Program-made: the position numbers and the translations under genes
The notes under the pieces: model-generated
Databases searched by the model: none
The model's input: only the letters and a program-made list of their open reading frames with translations
What the model was told of the DNA's origin: nothing
In this document: positions 53,326 to 64,000 of the stretch, piece after piece
How positions within the stretch are numbered: position 1 is the stretch's first letter
How the letters are laid out: the number at the start of each line of letters is the position of its first letter
NCBI RefSeq assembly: GCF_037975245.1
Contig: NC_092577.1
Span: 15,390,013 to 15,454,012, forward strand
Source: Apostichopus japonicus
Taxonomy: Eukaryota > Echinodermata > Holothuroidea > Aspidochirotida > Stichopodidae
Reading direction: 5' to 3'
DNA length: 64,000 bases

Positions 53326-53468
53326 ACAGACCTTGCGTACCTTGTCCTTGGACTTTTAGAGTAAGTACTCACGACGTTACTTGTATGCTCTAAGAAAATT
53401 CCGGGACTTTTGTCGATCAATTTTGAGTCTACAATGCCTTCTAAATAAAGAGACAAGCAACCCGTTGA

Positions 53469-53685
53469 AATGTATGCCACGAACCACACGGTGGCGACTA
53501 AGCTCATCTCAGTTAGACCATTTAGACAATGGGGATGAGATGCCTTACGTTAGGCCCAATATTACTAGTGACAGTGTTGCCGTTAGCCCAGCTAGTACTA
53601 GTTCAACGACTTGTCTGAATACTGCTAACGTTGGTGCCACTCAACTCCCAACACAAGGAATCGATGAAGGAAATGGAGCTGAAAG
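53469..53685 (+). pseudogene. Possible first exon of the Tnp2-like gene
   Basis: Frame starting MPRTTRWRLSSSQLDHLDNG with Ser/Thr-rich sequence to EGNGAER, then a GTTGGT donor-like site. Assigned to the downstream gene by strand and position only. Confidence 0.35.
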
Positions 53686-53825
53686 GTTGGTAAAATGACT
53701 TTTTTAATTCAGTTACGATGAAACTGGATATTTTCCCACCATGAACAAAAAGGTATACAGCCTGTGGTATTGGTAAGGCTATAGGCTGCCAACAGCAAGC
53801 CTAGGCCTAGTACTTTTTAGTAGGC

Positions 53826-54540
53826 CGTGGCTATTCTTACGACTAGTCGTAACAATTATTTATAAACTATTCTTACGACATCGGCGAATTCAAGCGCAGT
53901 AAAGTAAATAAAGCAACTGCGCATGTAGTAGGGGTAACCCTAACCCTAAACACTAACCTGACCCTAACCGGAAATTATTGTTACTCCTAGTCGTAAAAAT
54001 AGTACTCCTAGTCGTAAAAATAGCCATGTTAAAACTGCGCATGCGTACTTAGAATTTATTCTTACGACTAGTCGTAAGAATAGCAACTTTGTTTTTAGTA
54101 GGGTAATAATTGTGAAAAGGCCTAGGCCTATATCTATTACTATATCTGCTGCGGTCCATACCTAGGCTTAGCCCTATAACCTAGTCAAGCAAAATTACAT
54201 GGGCAGGGTATACAATTAAGCTTCTTTAAAGTTAGGACCATGGAACTGCCAAAATTAATGCCCTTAAAGTTAAAATGCATAGCTGGAGGTGAAAACAATT
54301 TTCTTTTTTTCAAAGTGGCTATTCTTACGACGAGTCGTAAGAATAACATCCGATTACGCATGCGCAATTGCTATTTTTACAACCAGGAGTAACAATTATT
54401 TCCTGTTAGGGTAAGGTTTAGGGTTAGATGGACCCCTAATACACGCGCAGTTGCTTAATTTACTTTACTGCGCATGAATTGGCTGATGTCGTAAGAATAG
54501 TGTATAGATAATTGTTACGACTAGCAGATTCAAACTGACC
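53826..54540. mobile_element. Foldback (long inverted repeat) element with telomere-like motif
   Basis: Left arm about 53826-54030 and right arm about 54315-54540 are inverted copies. Shared words are TATTCTTACGACATC, GCGCAGTAAAGTAAAT, GCAACTGCGC, CCCTAACCCTAAAC-type runs and AATTATTGTTACTCC. Each arm carries TTCTTACGACTAGTCGTAAGAA-like palindromes. No ORF. Confidence 0.85.
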
Positions 54541-55779
54541 AGAAACATGATGCAAAACGCTCATGACCATACTGGTGACTGTGTGACGTCATTGTGCGGA
54601 GTGTACCGCAATCACAATGGACTTTCCATGTATTTCTCGTAAGACAGTGAACCTTTTCTTAACTTCACTCTTCCAATTAACATTTAGCTCCAATTAGAGA
54701 AACAACTGGTTGTTAGAATTGTTCACAAATACAGTATTTGAACGAACTAAAGGATGTTAAAAAACCACCAGCTATGCATTTGAATCAATTAAATAAATTG
54801 GAACTGGAACAAATGTACCCTCAAACTTTGACTAATGTAGCCCACACTGGAAAGTATGTATGTTACGCCGAATATCTACGGCGTGAAATAATACCTTTTA
54901 ACGCCAATCAAATGGCGTGATTTTCCTAGAAAAACAAGCTGGCGTGGTTTAGCATGGCGTTATATATTAGCATATAAAAGTTGGCATAATTCCTCAATTG
55001 CAGACAACTTTGAACACCCGCCTCTGGCAGAATAGGCTAGTGTAACGTTACTGTGAGTGTGTCTAGGCTACTGTAAGCTATAGACTGAGCATAACATCGA
55101 GATTTAAATAACTGGCGAAAAAATAATTCGGGGGAGCAAATACAAACTTTCCACTATGGACTGTTGCCTAAGCTACGATAAGTACTACGATAAGTACCGA
55201 TAAGTAACAGTAATATCACTGTATGTTGTTATACATACCTGGATTCTGGTGGCTAGCCCTCTAGAACTTGGATCAAGATATTATTAAACCAAATGCAGCA
55301 CTAGGCTTTTGCTGATCTCTACTTTGCAAACTGCCCTAGATTTTTGCACACTCACTTAGGTATTAGGCTGCAATTAAGGTATGCTGAACTGACATTTATT
55401 CCAGCAATTCCCCAATTTCCATGCATGTAATATAAATTTGGGTGGTTCTACGTGAGACAATCAGAAAATTAAATTGTAAAACTATTTTTCCTAATTTTTC
55501 CTTTCAATTTGTATGTACCTTTTATTGTCACACAAATTGTTTAATGTAATGTTGTAAGCTATACATGGTTACTTTTAAAACTGGGAAGGCTGACCTACAG
55601 GACAATCTTTGATCTCGCTGCACTTGCTTAAGAAAAAAATAGTAAATTTAATGAATCATGCACCTTCCATAAAGTCAAACTGTAGTACAATAGTTTTTTT
55701 TTTAGAGAGTGTGTTTCTAAAGTTGTTGTTTTTTTGTTATATTTCTTCATTACTTAATTAATTTGCTCCCAAGTTTGGA

Positions 55780-58130
55780 AGAGGAATTAGAAGATCCCAT
55801 TGAAATGAATACTCCAGAAGAAGATGTCTGGTAGGATGATCTAGACGATGATTGCAGGTGGTGTATGATTGTCAAGAATCTGCGTCAAATGAAGAAAATG
55901 CTTCTAGTGGAAAGAGCTCTGACAGTTCTCAAAAGTTGTTTTCTGGATGTCCTCTCTCCATAAGGGAAAGTTTGGTACTCATTTTGCTCTTCAGCATGAG
56001 GCATAATCTTACTGGAGAATGCCTTGCAGACCTGCATAAATCTTAATTATGCAATTCCCAACTTGTGTACTTCAAGTTTGTATCTTTTTAGGAAACATTT
56101 TGCTGATCTCAAATCGCCAATTCTTTTTCATAAATTTTGCAGTTTCTGTTGCAACCCATTAAGTGAATGTGTTGTGACTTGCCCAGATCGCAAGAAAGTG
56201 ATAAAAGAAGATAATGTGTCTTTTTTATAGAATGCCCTATTGTGTCCCAGTTGCAAGCATTGTTTATAACAATTGGCTTTTATGATGATCTCCAGCACAG
56301 ATTTACACGGTGAAAGCAATGTCAGCAAAATATTGAAGACATTTATGATGGTTCTGGATATGCCAGACATTTCGGACCTGATGGGCTATTAAATAATAAA
56401 AACAACATTTCTTTCAAATCCTCAAAATTGTGTTTATGGCCAATCTGTTTTTCAATTGATGAACTGCCATATAGCAAACGCATGCAAAAAGAAAATCTTG
56501 TCTTTGGTGGTCTGTGGTATGGGGAAAGCAAGCCTCTTTTCCATCTTTTTTTAAAGCTTTCTTTTGAAACATTTGAACACTAACTAAGGGAATTGAAGTT
56601 CAACTTCCAGATAATGAAAAGATAACTGTTAGAGGAATGCTGTTATGTGACACGTGTGATTTACCCGCCAAATATGCTGTTCTAAACATCAACCAATTCA
56701 ACGGAAAGTTTGGTTGCCATAAATGCTTAAAAAGGGGACAGTCTGTGGAAACTGTGGGAGGACATACATGGGTCTATTTATATGATATTGAAAACCCATC
56801 CTCAGACAGAACCCATACTCAATGTTGTACAGATGGTACAGTACTAATGCTACTTTTAACAGGCAAACCACGAAGTGGTGTAAAAGGTCCTTCTTGGCTT
56901 TATATGTGTAAGGGCATTGACATTGTCAAAGGTACAGGAATAGACTACATGCATTGCGCATTACTCGGTATTGTAAGGAAACTTCTTCACTTGTGGTTTG
57001 ATACAACCTATTCAAAGGAAGGGTATTCATTATCCACAAACAGAAGTTGATCAAAGACTAAGGAAAATTAAACCAACCTCATATATCAGAAGGACTCCAT
57101 GAACAGTAAAAGAGAATCTTAAATATTGGAAGGCTAATGAATGTCGAGCTTGGCAATTTTTTTTATTCCGTGCCTGTTTTACTTGGACTCATGGAACCTT
57201 TTTTTTAGCATTACTGTTTATTTGTTGAAGCTATTTTATTTTGAATTCTTCATCAACTTCCAAGCTTGCATTAAAAAAGAGTCAATTGTTGATTGAAGTG
57301 CTATATGGTGCACAACACATGAGTGCTAACCTTCACCAAATTTTACATCTGCCTAAGTGTGTTCATGAACTGGGTCCTCTGTGGGTCTTTTCTTGCTTCA
57401 AATATGACGATTTCAATGGTCAAATGATCCAAATGTTCCATGGCACTAAGTCTCCACAGGTTCAGATTTGTTCTACCATTGCAAGCTGCTAAATTTGCCA
57501 TCAATGATTCAGAGTTTCCAAGCAAACATATGTCATCCAGCCAAGAAATTTTTTAGCAAACTTCAAAGCAAGCATGTTGAATATGGTGCTCATATTTTGG
57601 ATCAATGTAATTTATTAGGTTTTACAACAAATTTTGTGAAATGTTGATTCAGAGCAAGTATTAAACCAATGTTGTGACAAAAAAACAATTCAACAATTGT
57701 TTACTCTGGGCTAAATAACGTGAAAGCTTTTGGACGGGTTGAATATTTTCTGAAGTGCTGCTGTTGTGATATGCAGTTACAATGTCATTCATTTTGCCAG
57801 CCAACATTTGTGGCAGTTGTTTTTTGCCTTCCAGTGTTACCATGTATATTTCTTGTTGATGAGTTTCAAATGATGAAGTTGGTCATATTTCCCATGTCTC
57901 ATCAACTACTCATTCCATTGATATAATTGAGATCACTTCTATTCATTCAGTTGCAGTGTTTATGCCAGTTGCTGCTGATGAAGGGAAAGCATTTGTTGCA
58001 GTGCCACCAAATATTAAGGAAAGTGACTAAAACAACATTTGGTTTTGATGACTTTGTTACCTATGCAATCATGAGAGCAGGGAGGTGTTACTTTAGAAGG
58101 AGATACAACCAGTCACTAAGATCTAAATGA
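55780..58130 (+). pseudogene. Tnp2/DUF4218-like transposase, decayed
   Basis: Pieces in several frames: IPNLCTSSLYLFRKHFADLK, FYDDLQHRF, WPICFSIDELPYSKRMQ, LWYGESK, MLLCDTCDLPAKYAVLNINQ, FGCHKCLKRGQ, SGVKGPSWLYMCKGID, DYMHCALLGIVRKLLHLWFD, QLLIEVLYGAQHMSANLHQI and LGPLWVFSCFKYDDFNGQM. This order matches the animal Tnp2/EnSpm-type transposases with the GPS...DYMHC...LHLWFD core. Multiple stops and frameshifts (for example near 57048, 57110 and 57230) show it is dead. The longest clean part is 56637-57050. Confidence 0.75.
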
Positions 58131-58139
58131 ATGGCCACT

Positions 58140-59690
58140 CCAGATTTGAGCACCTCTTTTCAGAAATGGCAAAACCTTGCACAATAGAAGTTTAGAGAAC
58201 AATATTTGATCCAGGACTTGTTGCCGACAAGGTCACAGCTATCTCTACTATCAACATTAATATGGCTGTTACGGTAACAGTAATTAAATTTCGCACAGTT
58301 TCGCATAATAAGTCAACGACGTTAATTCCTCTCATGATATTTTGAACAACCTCTGATAGGTGATTATCGCATTGCCTAACGTTGATAATCTCAAATTTCA
58401 ATTTGGCTACTGACGGCTGGTAGCAGCTTAGTAGTTCAGGTTCCAGCTTCCCGACATCATGAAAATCGGTATTGTATGGTTGGCATACCCCTCTTGAGTT
58501 TCTATTGAAGTATTAGTAGCGTAACAAAAACAGGATTACTGTCAGCAACAAGTTGGATTTAAAGGAAGTCTTGTGTGATTATGGAAATATATGATATTAT
58601 TCACGTCACCTATTTCAGTCTAAATGGTATGAAATATACAGTCTCACTCTTGATTAAAATCATCTCACATTAAAGGGTCTTCACTTCTGTGTCAGCCTCA
58701 AGTAAATAATCACCCAATCCATTAATATTGATCAAGTTGGGGTTTAAATGACATATATGCAGTCCCCTTAATCTCTTAACCAATAACCACAAAGGTGAAG
58801 TTCTGCCCTTTGCCATAAATGTTGTTGGTTCCAAGTGCATGAATTATGTTGACATATATTCCTCCTTTGTTCTTCTTCCTTTTCCCCCTCCCTGCAACCA
58901 TTCTCTTGAAACTTTATTCAATCTGGAGTAAATTAATAATAAGACTCATCCATGTACTCTGGTCTGTAGAACTTGCAGAGTTTTGGTGACTCTATATTGT
59001 TCGGTGAATTCTGGGTTACCTTGAAAACACTGTTACTTGAAAAGTGCAGCTACTGTAGGAGGATGATGCCTGGTATATTAATATACCTCTCTATAAAAGT
59101 TGTCGCGATACCCACGGTCGTTGGTCAACAGAGGTCAAAGTCTGGAACTCTTCAAAAACGGATAACTCAAGAAATACATAATGCATGAACTTGATACTAA
59201 AAATTATTAAAGATAAAAGATCGCTTTAAGTTGAAATCTAAACCCTCGTAAACATATCTCGAAGTACGTCATGACTGAGCTTCATATCTTGAGAAAAGAA
59301 ATCAGAATTGAACTGGATGGAGGTAAAAGTTGATTCATTTGAAATCAATAAACGTAATCTAGGAAGAACACTTTTTACAGGATATAACAACAATGCTTGC
59401 TGATTAGCAGTTTGTGGTTTATATTAGTATTGGGTGAATCCATGCCAAATCATTAACAGATTTTTTGACCGATTCCACGTCAGCCCTCTCAGATTTGGCT
59501 GAAACTGATATGGTGTGTTGCCACATGCCTCAAAGGCAGATATTGGGCAACAAAATGTTGAAAACATCATATGACATCCCATACACTTTCTGCATTCTCT
59601 CAGTAAGTTATGTACAGTACAGCCTGTTTTTCATTCTGTGCAGAACTTGTGTGTGTTTTCAATGAGCAAGTTCCATGCTTAAGTGTTGTG
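58140..59690. other. No supported gene
   Basis: AT-rich flank of the Tnp2-like pseudogene; only short frames. No feature supported. Confidence 0.5.
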
Positions 59691-59819
59691 AACAAATTTC
59701 TATAGTCTCAGCAAGTTTCATGCTAAAGTGTTGTCAACAAATTTCTAAGTATGATATGCATTGCATGTTGTTGTATAGTAGATTTGTGTGAAAATTCCAG
59801 TTTCTGTCTTAAATCTTGC

Positions 59820-59970
59820 TTAAAAAAATTTCACACTTCATTTTCATACCAAGCATGAAATTGGTTGAAATTAGGCTGAAATAAGCATGTTTCAAGCATG
59901 AAAGGAAGAATTGAGCTTGTTTCATGCTAAAAAAGGGCATTCCAGTCTTAATTCAGTATTAAATTTCCAG
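59820..59970. repeat. CATGCTTAA-type AT-rich repeat
   Basis: Words AAGCATGAAA, AGGCTGAAATAAGCATG and the edge AAATTTCCAGCAGG relate it, inverted, to 8006-8340. Confidence 0.45.
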
Positions 59971-59984
59971 CAGGGATGTAACAT

Positions 59985-60245
59985 TTAGTGAATGGTAACA
60001 ATATGCAAATATATAAAGATGTTTCATTTCAATAATTGTCTATATGTTAGTCATAGGTAGTATATTAGGTGCAGCTGTTGTGGAAAATTTTCAATTTATA
60101 TTTGGAATGATCCCATGCACATGATCTGCATGCTATTTGGCATGGAACTATCAGTAAGCAAGGATTTAAATAATACATGTCATAATCTTATATAATTTAT
60201 TTAAGTGTTGTTGCACAAGATCATTTAAATTAGCTACATGTGTTA
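59985..60245 (+). repeat. Dispersed repeat, copy 2 (partner at 3228)
   Basis: Same order of blocks as 3228-3515 in the same orientation. Confidence 0.85.
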
Positions 60246-61500
60246 AGGGAACATAGCCAAATCTAGTCTGGGCCAGGCGGAGCCACAACTGCACAATGAC
60301 CCCTTTACACTCTGTGCACACACCGTAAAATGAGCTTCCTAACCCTGCAGAAGTCCTATGCAGAATGGGAGGAGCTTAAAGATATGCATGAGTAACTCCG
60401 AGGCAACTTGGACGATCCTGGTCTCAGCGTTGCTACTTTCTTTTGTTCTGCAGACAATACACTTTATCGTGGCAAAGTGTGCCGATCTTTTCTAAAGTTT
60501 ATCTTTGCTGAAACGGTTACCTTTACAGTGTTTAAACACAGACTACAGAATAAGAAAATTGTTGTTTTGTGTCATTTCGATCTTCTTATCATGTTATTTT
60601 CATGTTCACATGTAAATTATACTGAACCCGAACGAACTTCCATCCCAGTCGTACTTACAAAGATAACAAAAAGGAAAGAAGGAAAAGAGAATATACGCCT
60701 ACATTTGCAACATCGACCTTACGATACTTTACTACCACGTTTGTATGCAAATTCCATTTGTTTTATTAACATTTTCTTAAACAAAATTCGTTCAAAAATG
60801 CCACACTGTGCTCTGGGACCGGTTTTGCGATAGTTACGTGTCAGCTACCTCAAGACAAATGTAAGAGTTTATACAGTACTTCAACGGAAATACGCAATAG
60901 ACTTTACTGTATGTGAGACTCAGTACTAATTTTCCATAGATATTTATCGGCGAGGCAGTGTTGCTGGTCGCCTTATTTGATTGGACAATAATATTCCCGA
61001 TATACTTGGGCTATGTGTGTGAAGAATTAGAAATTTTTAATGACTTTTTTATTGAACAACTTTGAGATGCATCCTATTTGTAACAAATATACAGAAGTAA
61101 AATCTAGGCCACTTAGATAAAGTTATCGTGCAGTTGGTAAACGTTGTGCGTAACTTAAGAATTTACTAACATGACCACGTACAAACACAGTACGACAGGT
61201 AAAAGGCTATGACAAATAAGAAGAGAAAGGAAAGAAAGAAGTAATATTAAAAGCAACGGATACATGTAGAACTTTCTGGTTAACTTTCAATAACGTTATA
61301 AAACATGACATATCTTTAGAGAGAAAAAAACGAACTGGTGTAAGAATAAACCTTACTATAACAAATGACTGATTAACGTCCAACTATTTTCAGAAAGGTG
61401 AATGTTCCATCAAGCTCTTTGCAAGTCCCAGAGAGTTAGCAGAGTTGAAAAGAAATAATAAAAAAGTCACTTCTAAACGGCATCCTGTCGAACATGGTGC
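60246..61500. other. No recognised gene; one 141-residue frame
   Basis: A plus-strand frame at 60408-60833 starts MDDPGLSVATFFCSADNT. It matches nothing I recognise and has no coding signature apart from length. The remainder has no feature. Confidence 0.3.
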
Positions 61501-61534
61501 ACAACTCTCCTGAATTCTTAGTTAATGGCGTCTC

Positions 61535-62418
61535 TCATTCTCGAAAAATTCGCCGCTTTGGTTGAGTTGGGAATTCTAGTTCGACCTGACCTAGGATGGC
61601 CATGATGCGATCTCGGTCCAAACATTTTTTTACGGTCATCCCTATCGCCGATATCACTGATCCTCCGCTGAAGTTACTTTCGGCCAGCTCCTCCTCTGAA
61701 AATATACATTTCATTAGTTCCCTCAGGAAACTCGTACCTTTATTCGAATCGTCAAACATTCGACGGTAAATTTCTTTTCTACCAAACCAAATGCCGGTTG
61801 GATCCTCTTCCCGTTGTTATTGAGATTTCTCTGCTGTTCCTGGGTTTTCTCTCGAGCGGCGACCCTGCCTTTCATCAAATTTTGAGTTTCGCGTGCAGTG
61901 TCATGACTTTGGGTAATAGCTTCAAGTACGGCCTGGAATTGTTGGGTATTATTTGTATTTATATTTGTATATTTGTATTTGTATTTTGAAGTTCTTGATT
62001 ATTCTTTCTCAGTTCTTTCAGTTATGTTGCCATTGATGCCACAGTTTCTTCCAGCATGACGATTTTGTCTTGGAGCTCTTTCACATGAGGAGACCTATGT
62101 TCTTCCTGTTGAACTTTCTCTGCAATAACTCTGGTATGCTAGAGGCATATCGTCTTCCGAATCAGGCTCACTTTCGTTGGCTTTTCTTAAAACTGCCGGT
62201 TGACGTTGGCTGGAACTCTGCTTGCGTTTAATTTTCGCCATTAGATTGTTCAAAAGCGTTGCCTTGTAAACTCGGCCAGTTGACCTCCATTTAGCTTTAA
62301 CAACAGTTCCAGACAGAATATCCTTTGAACGATCACCTATTTAGTCCGTCAATTTGACAAATGTAAGCTTGCCGACGTCCCTTTCTGGTTCTAGCCAACG
62401 GACTCCAATTTTAGCCAT
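61535..62418 (-). pseudogene. Second BEN-domain-like gene, decayed
   Basis: Minus-strand start MAKIGVRWLEPERDVGKLTF at 62418. An in-frame TAA comes after VKLTD, then SKDILSGTVVKAKWRSTGRVY and a basic/acidic linker (KIKRKQSSSQRQPAV, ESEPDSEDDMPLAYQ). A further frame (61759-61535) gives SFLRELMKCIFSEEELAESN, FSGGSVIS and LDRDRIMAILGQV. The (L/I)FSEEEL...FSG...LD-x-(D/E)-R pattern is BEN-like. The nonsense codon and frame changes suggest a pseudogene. Assignment is by motif only. Confidence 0.5.
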
Positions 62419-62910
62419 GGTAAACCTGTCTCAGTTTAGGATACTACGAGTTAGGAGGAATATTTTGAAGCAACTTGTCTGACGACGAAGCCATCCAATG
62501 TAGTATTAACCTACAGTAGATAGGATATTTCTTGTTAAGCAGTGGGTTTCAAGCACGCTACCGTACTCGATTATTTCTTATCTATTTAGAAATATATCCC
62601 AGCAATGATAGATAAAAGTCTCACAAGTTTACAACGCGTTAAGAATTAGTTTAGTCTTGCATTATGATCGACTTAAAAATAAATTGACCGCACAAATCAG
62701 TATGCTCAAATAATGTGTCTCAAACCCTTGTTAATATGAAATCAATTAAACTACCGCGCCAATCATTGACCAAAGTCAGGCGGGCAATCGCAATGAAAGG
62801 GGCTTGGTACTACAATAACAGGACCGACACTATTGTTTCCGCGATAATTACAATGATTACCCACCAATCTAAAGCCATCACTTGTAAGTTCTACATCTAT
62901 ATATCAACAC

Positions 62911-62951
62911 CTTCTCGGCCTTTTGGCTAAGATCATGTGTAGTATCTGTTC
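62911..62951 (+). ncRNA. U2 snRNA-like 5' head (41 nt)
   Basis: CTTCTCGGCCTTTTGGCTAA, then GATCATGTGTAGTATCTGTTC, matches the 5' end of metazoan U2 snRNA (stem I and the U6-pairing region) at all but one of the 41 positions. After 62951 the branch-site recognition region of U2 is absent, so it is not a normal U2 gene. A TATATATC box lies about 12 bp upstream. Confidence 0.85.
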
Positions 62952-63090
62952 CCTTTCGAGGGGAATGGTGATACACACCCGACGATGATCACACAGTCAC
63001 AGTCCCGATGCAAGGGGACTGGGGCTGAGAGCGGATCAGTCGTTTGGTAGTTTGGTTTTCGTGCCCAGGTTCTTTCCTGGGTGACTTTCT
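62952..63090 (+). ncRNA. Structured non-U2 tail following the U2-like head
   Basis: Three hairpins can be drawn: CCCTTTCGAGGGG (62951-62963), AGTCCCGATGCAAGGGGACT (63001-63020) and TGCCCAGGTTCTTTCCTGGGTG (63062-63083). Head plus tail would be ~175 nt, near normal U2 length. An Sm-like site is not convincing (GTTTGGTTTTCG before the last hairpin). Could be an snRNA-derived SINE-like head or a leader. Confidence 0.5.
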
Positions 63091-63661
63091 TAAAAAGTAT
63101 ATGAACACCTTGAAATGGATTTCTTCGTCAATGAAAATTCATGCGACTCTATATTTGACACTTCGCTAGATGTTTTCAGTATTTCGCAAGGTGATACAGC
63201 AGAAGCTTCCGTAAAAGTGCCTGTTAACATACCGTCGCCGCAGAAATGGAAATCTCGAAACAAGGAGCCCCGAATCGGAGCCGGCAGAAAACCTCTTGCA
63301 GAAAAGTTTCCCCAGTTGGTTCCGACAATAGACAATTTTATTCGACAAAACGGATTTGCCGCAGACAAACGTCGCCGCTCCAAAGTTGTTTCATTGCAGC
63401 AAACAGCTCAGTTCGTTTCAGGAACTATTCATGGCTTAGAAAGCCCATAAAAGTACAGTCCACAGACTAACAGAACCACCGAACAAAAAATTCAAGGCTT
63501 CGGAACGGTACCAAGGGAAGGTACATGCAAAGGTACCAAGGAAGAGGATGATGGTCGAAAGGAAGAACCTGATGCCCAGTATAATGCAGAACGAGTCAAG
63601 TATAGAGTTCAACTTCCTATCAAGTATGCTGGTTCATGCTGTCTACTTTCATGTGACACAA

Positions 63662-63668
63662 TGAACAA
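63662..63668. repeat. LINE copy 3 target duplication, left
   Basis: AACAAAG next to the LINE 3' end, mirrored as ACAAAG at 63976-63981; a 6-7-bp duplication, allowing for one or two shared bases. Confidence 0.65.
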
Positions 63669-63977
63669 AGTGCTTTTTACGTGACCCGTCATACGGGATA
63701 CAAAACGTCACGGCCAAACGGCACTACCAAACCATCCCATTCTTACAAACGAACCTCAGGTCAAGCGAGCCAAAAAAGTACATACGCTCACCGACCTGCA
63801 GAGACAAAACGCCCAACCCCCCACTGAAATATTAAAAAACTACAGAAGGACGACCAGCACGCAGCGAAACAAAACAGCCATCCCCAGCACACCACCGTCC
63901 AAAAAAGGCAGCCCTGGATAAACGGCGAAAATCGCCTTCAACCTGAAGGCGAATGTCAGACTTCACCGCCTCCAGGA
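63669..63977 (-). mobile_element. 5'-truncated LINE copy 3
   Basis: Minus-strand 3' end of the LINE: hairpin (CCCGT-ATG-ACGGG in sense) and 3' UTR with a shortened C/G run (CCCCCC near 63818). It also has the last ~35 codons of ORF2, and truncation comes after CTCCAGGAC. It is inserted in the coding region 63115-64000, interrupting the frame between MNK and VNVGTL. Confidence 0.88.
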
Positions 63978-64000
63978 CAAAGTTAATGTAGGGACTCTAG

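Larger units (their letters stand above)
63115..64000 (+). pseudogene. Repetitive-family coding region, frameshifted and split by a LINE
   Basis: Starts MDFFVNENSCDSIFDTSLD about 30 nt after the structured tail. It includes RIGAGRKPLAEKFPQLVPTI, FIRQNGFAADKRRRSK, then in other frames PPNKKFKASERYQGK and DAQYNAERVKYRVQL. The last stretch leads into LLSCDTMNK at 63668 and resumes as VNVGTL after the LINE insertion (63978). I recognise the (R)RRRS...RY.G...SCD.MNK order from many invertebrate repetitive proteins of unknown function. A DDE-like role is only a guess. It runs off the window end. Confidence 0.6.

Noticed and set aside
53930-53965. True interstitial telomere array
   Set aside because: Only two or three CCCTAA units in each arm, embedded in the foldback element.
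60408-60833. 141-residue frame as a gene
   Set aside because: No recognisable domain, no splice or promoter support, and AT-rich context; kept only as a note in the regional entry.
62911-63090. A functional U2 snRNA gene
   Set aside because: Only the first ~41 nt match; the branch-site recognition region, Sm site and 3' stem-loops of U2 are not present.

Overview
This is a eukaryotic, animal-type genomic window. It has intron-split coding exons with GT/AG borders, no prokaryotic gene layout, and is mostly transposable elements (TEs) of kinds common in marine invertebrates: DIRS-type tyrosine-recombinase retroelements, a Tx1/L1-superfamily LINE, MITEs, and integrase-type DNA transposons with HECT genes. 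The species cannot be named from sequence alone. No tRNA or rRNA gene was seen.

Layout. 1-3 kb: an LTR-like leader, a 20-bp tandem repeat and a 5'-truncated LINE copy. 3-8 kb: a ~195-bp poly-G-containing satellite interrupted by two insertions. 9.1-16.4 kb (minus strand): exons of a BEN-domain gene, with a full-length, apparently intact two-ORF LINE (9615-14598, 10-bp target duplication) in an intron. 16.55-50.65 kb: a nest of DIRS-like retroelements. Inside it sits the most striking object, a 23.4-kb DNA transposon (17821-41263) with ~275-bp terminal inverted repeats beginning TAT and a perfect 6-bp target duplication (GTTCTG). It carries a four-exon integrase-like (DDE) transposase on the minus strand and a nine-exon HECT ubiquitin-ligase gene with a RanBP2-type zinc finger on the plus strand. 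Each gene starts just inside one terminal repeat and they converge. At least four smaller transposons lie in its introns or intergenic space. 41.3-50.65 kb: DIRS gag-like, RT/RNase H and tyrosine recombinase coding regions (decayed), an internal complementary region and the right inverted terminal repeat. 50.7-58.1 kb: a foldback element and a decayed Tnp2/DUF4218-like transposase gene. 59.7-60.25 kb: repeats shared with 3.2-3.5 kb. 61.5-62.4 kb: a second, decayed BEN-like gene (minus). 62.9-64 kb: a sequence beginning with 41 nt of U2 snRNA-like head, followed at once by a repetitive-family coding region, itself split by a third LINE copy with a target duplication.

How it fits together. The LINE has three copies of very similar sequence, all sharing a 3' hairpin that shows a compensatory change. 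It is the likely recent source of insertions here. The giant HECT/integrase element landed in a DIRS copy. Its introns hold other TEs while its exons are still mostly open. Two of its frameshifts and one in the BEN exon can be explained by a single missing base in a homopolymer, so some gene breaks may be assembly errors rather than decay.
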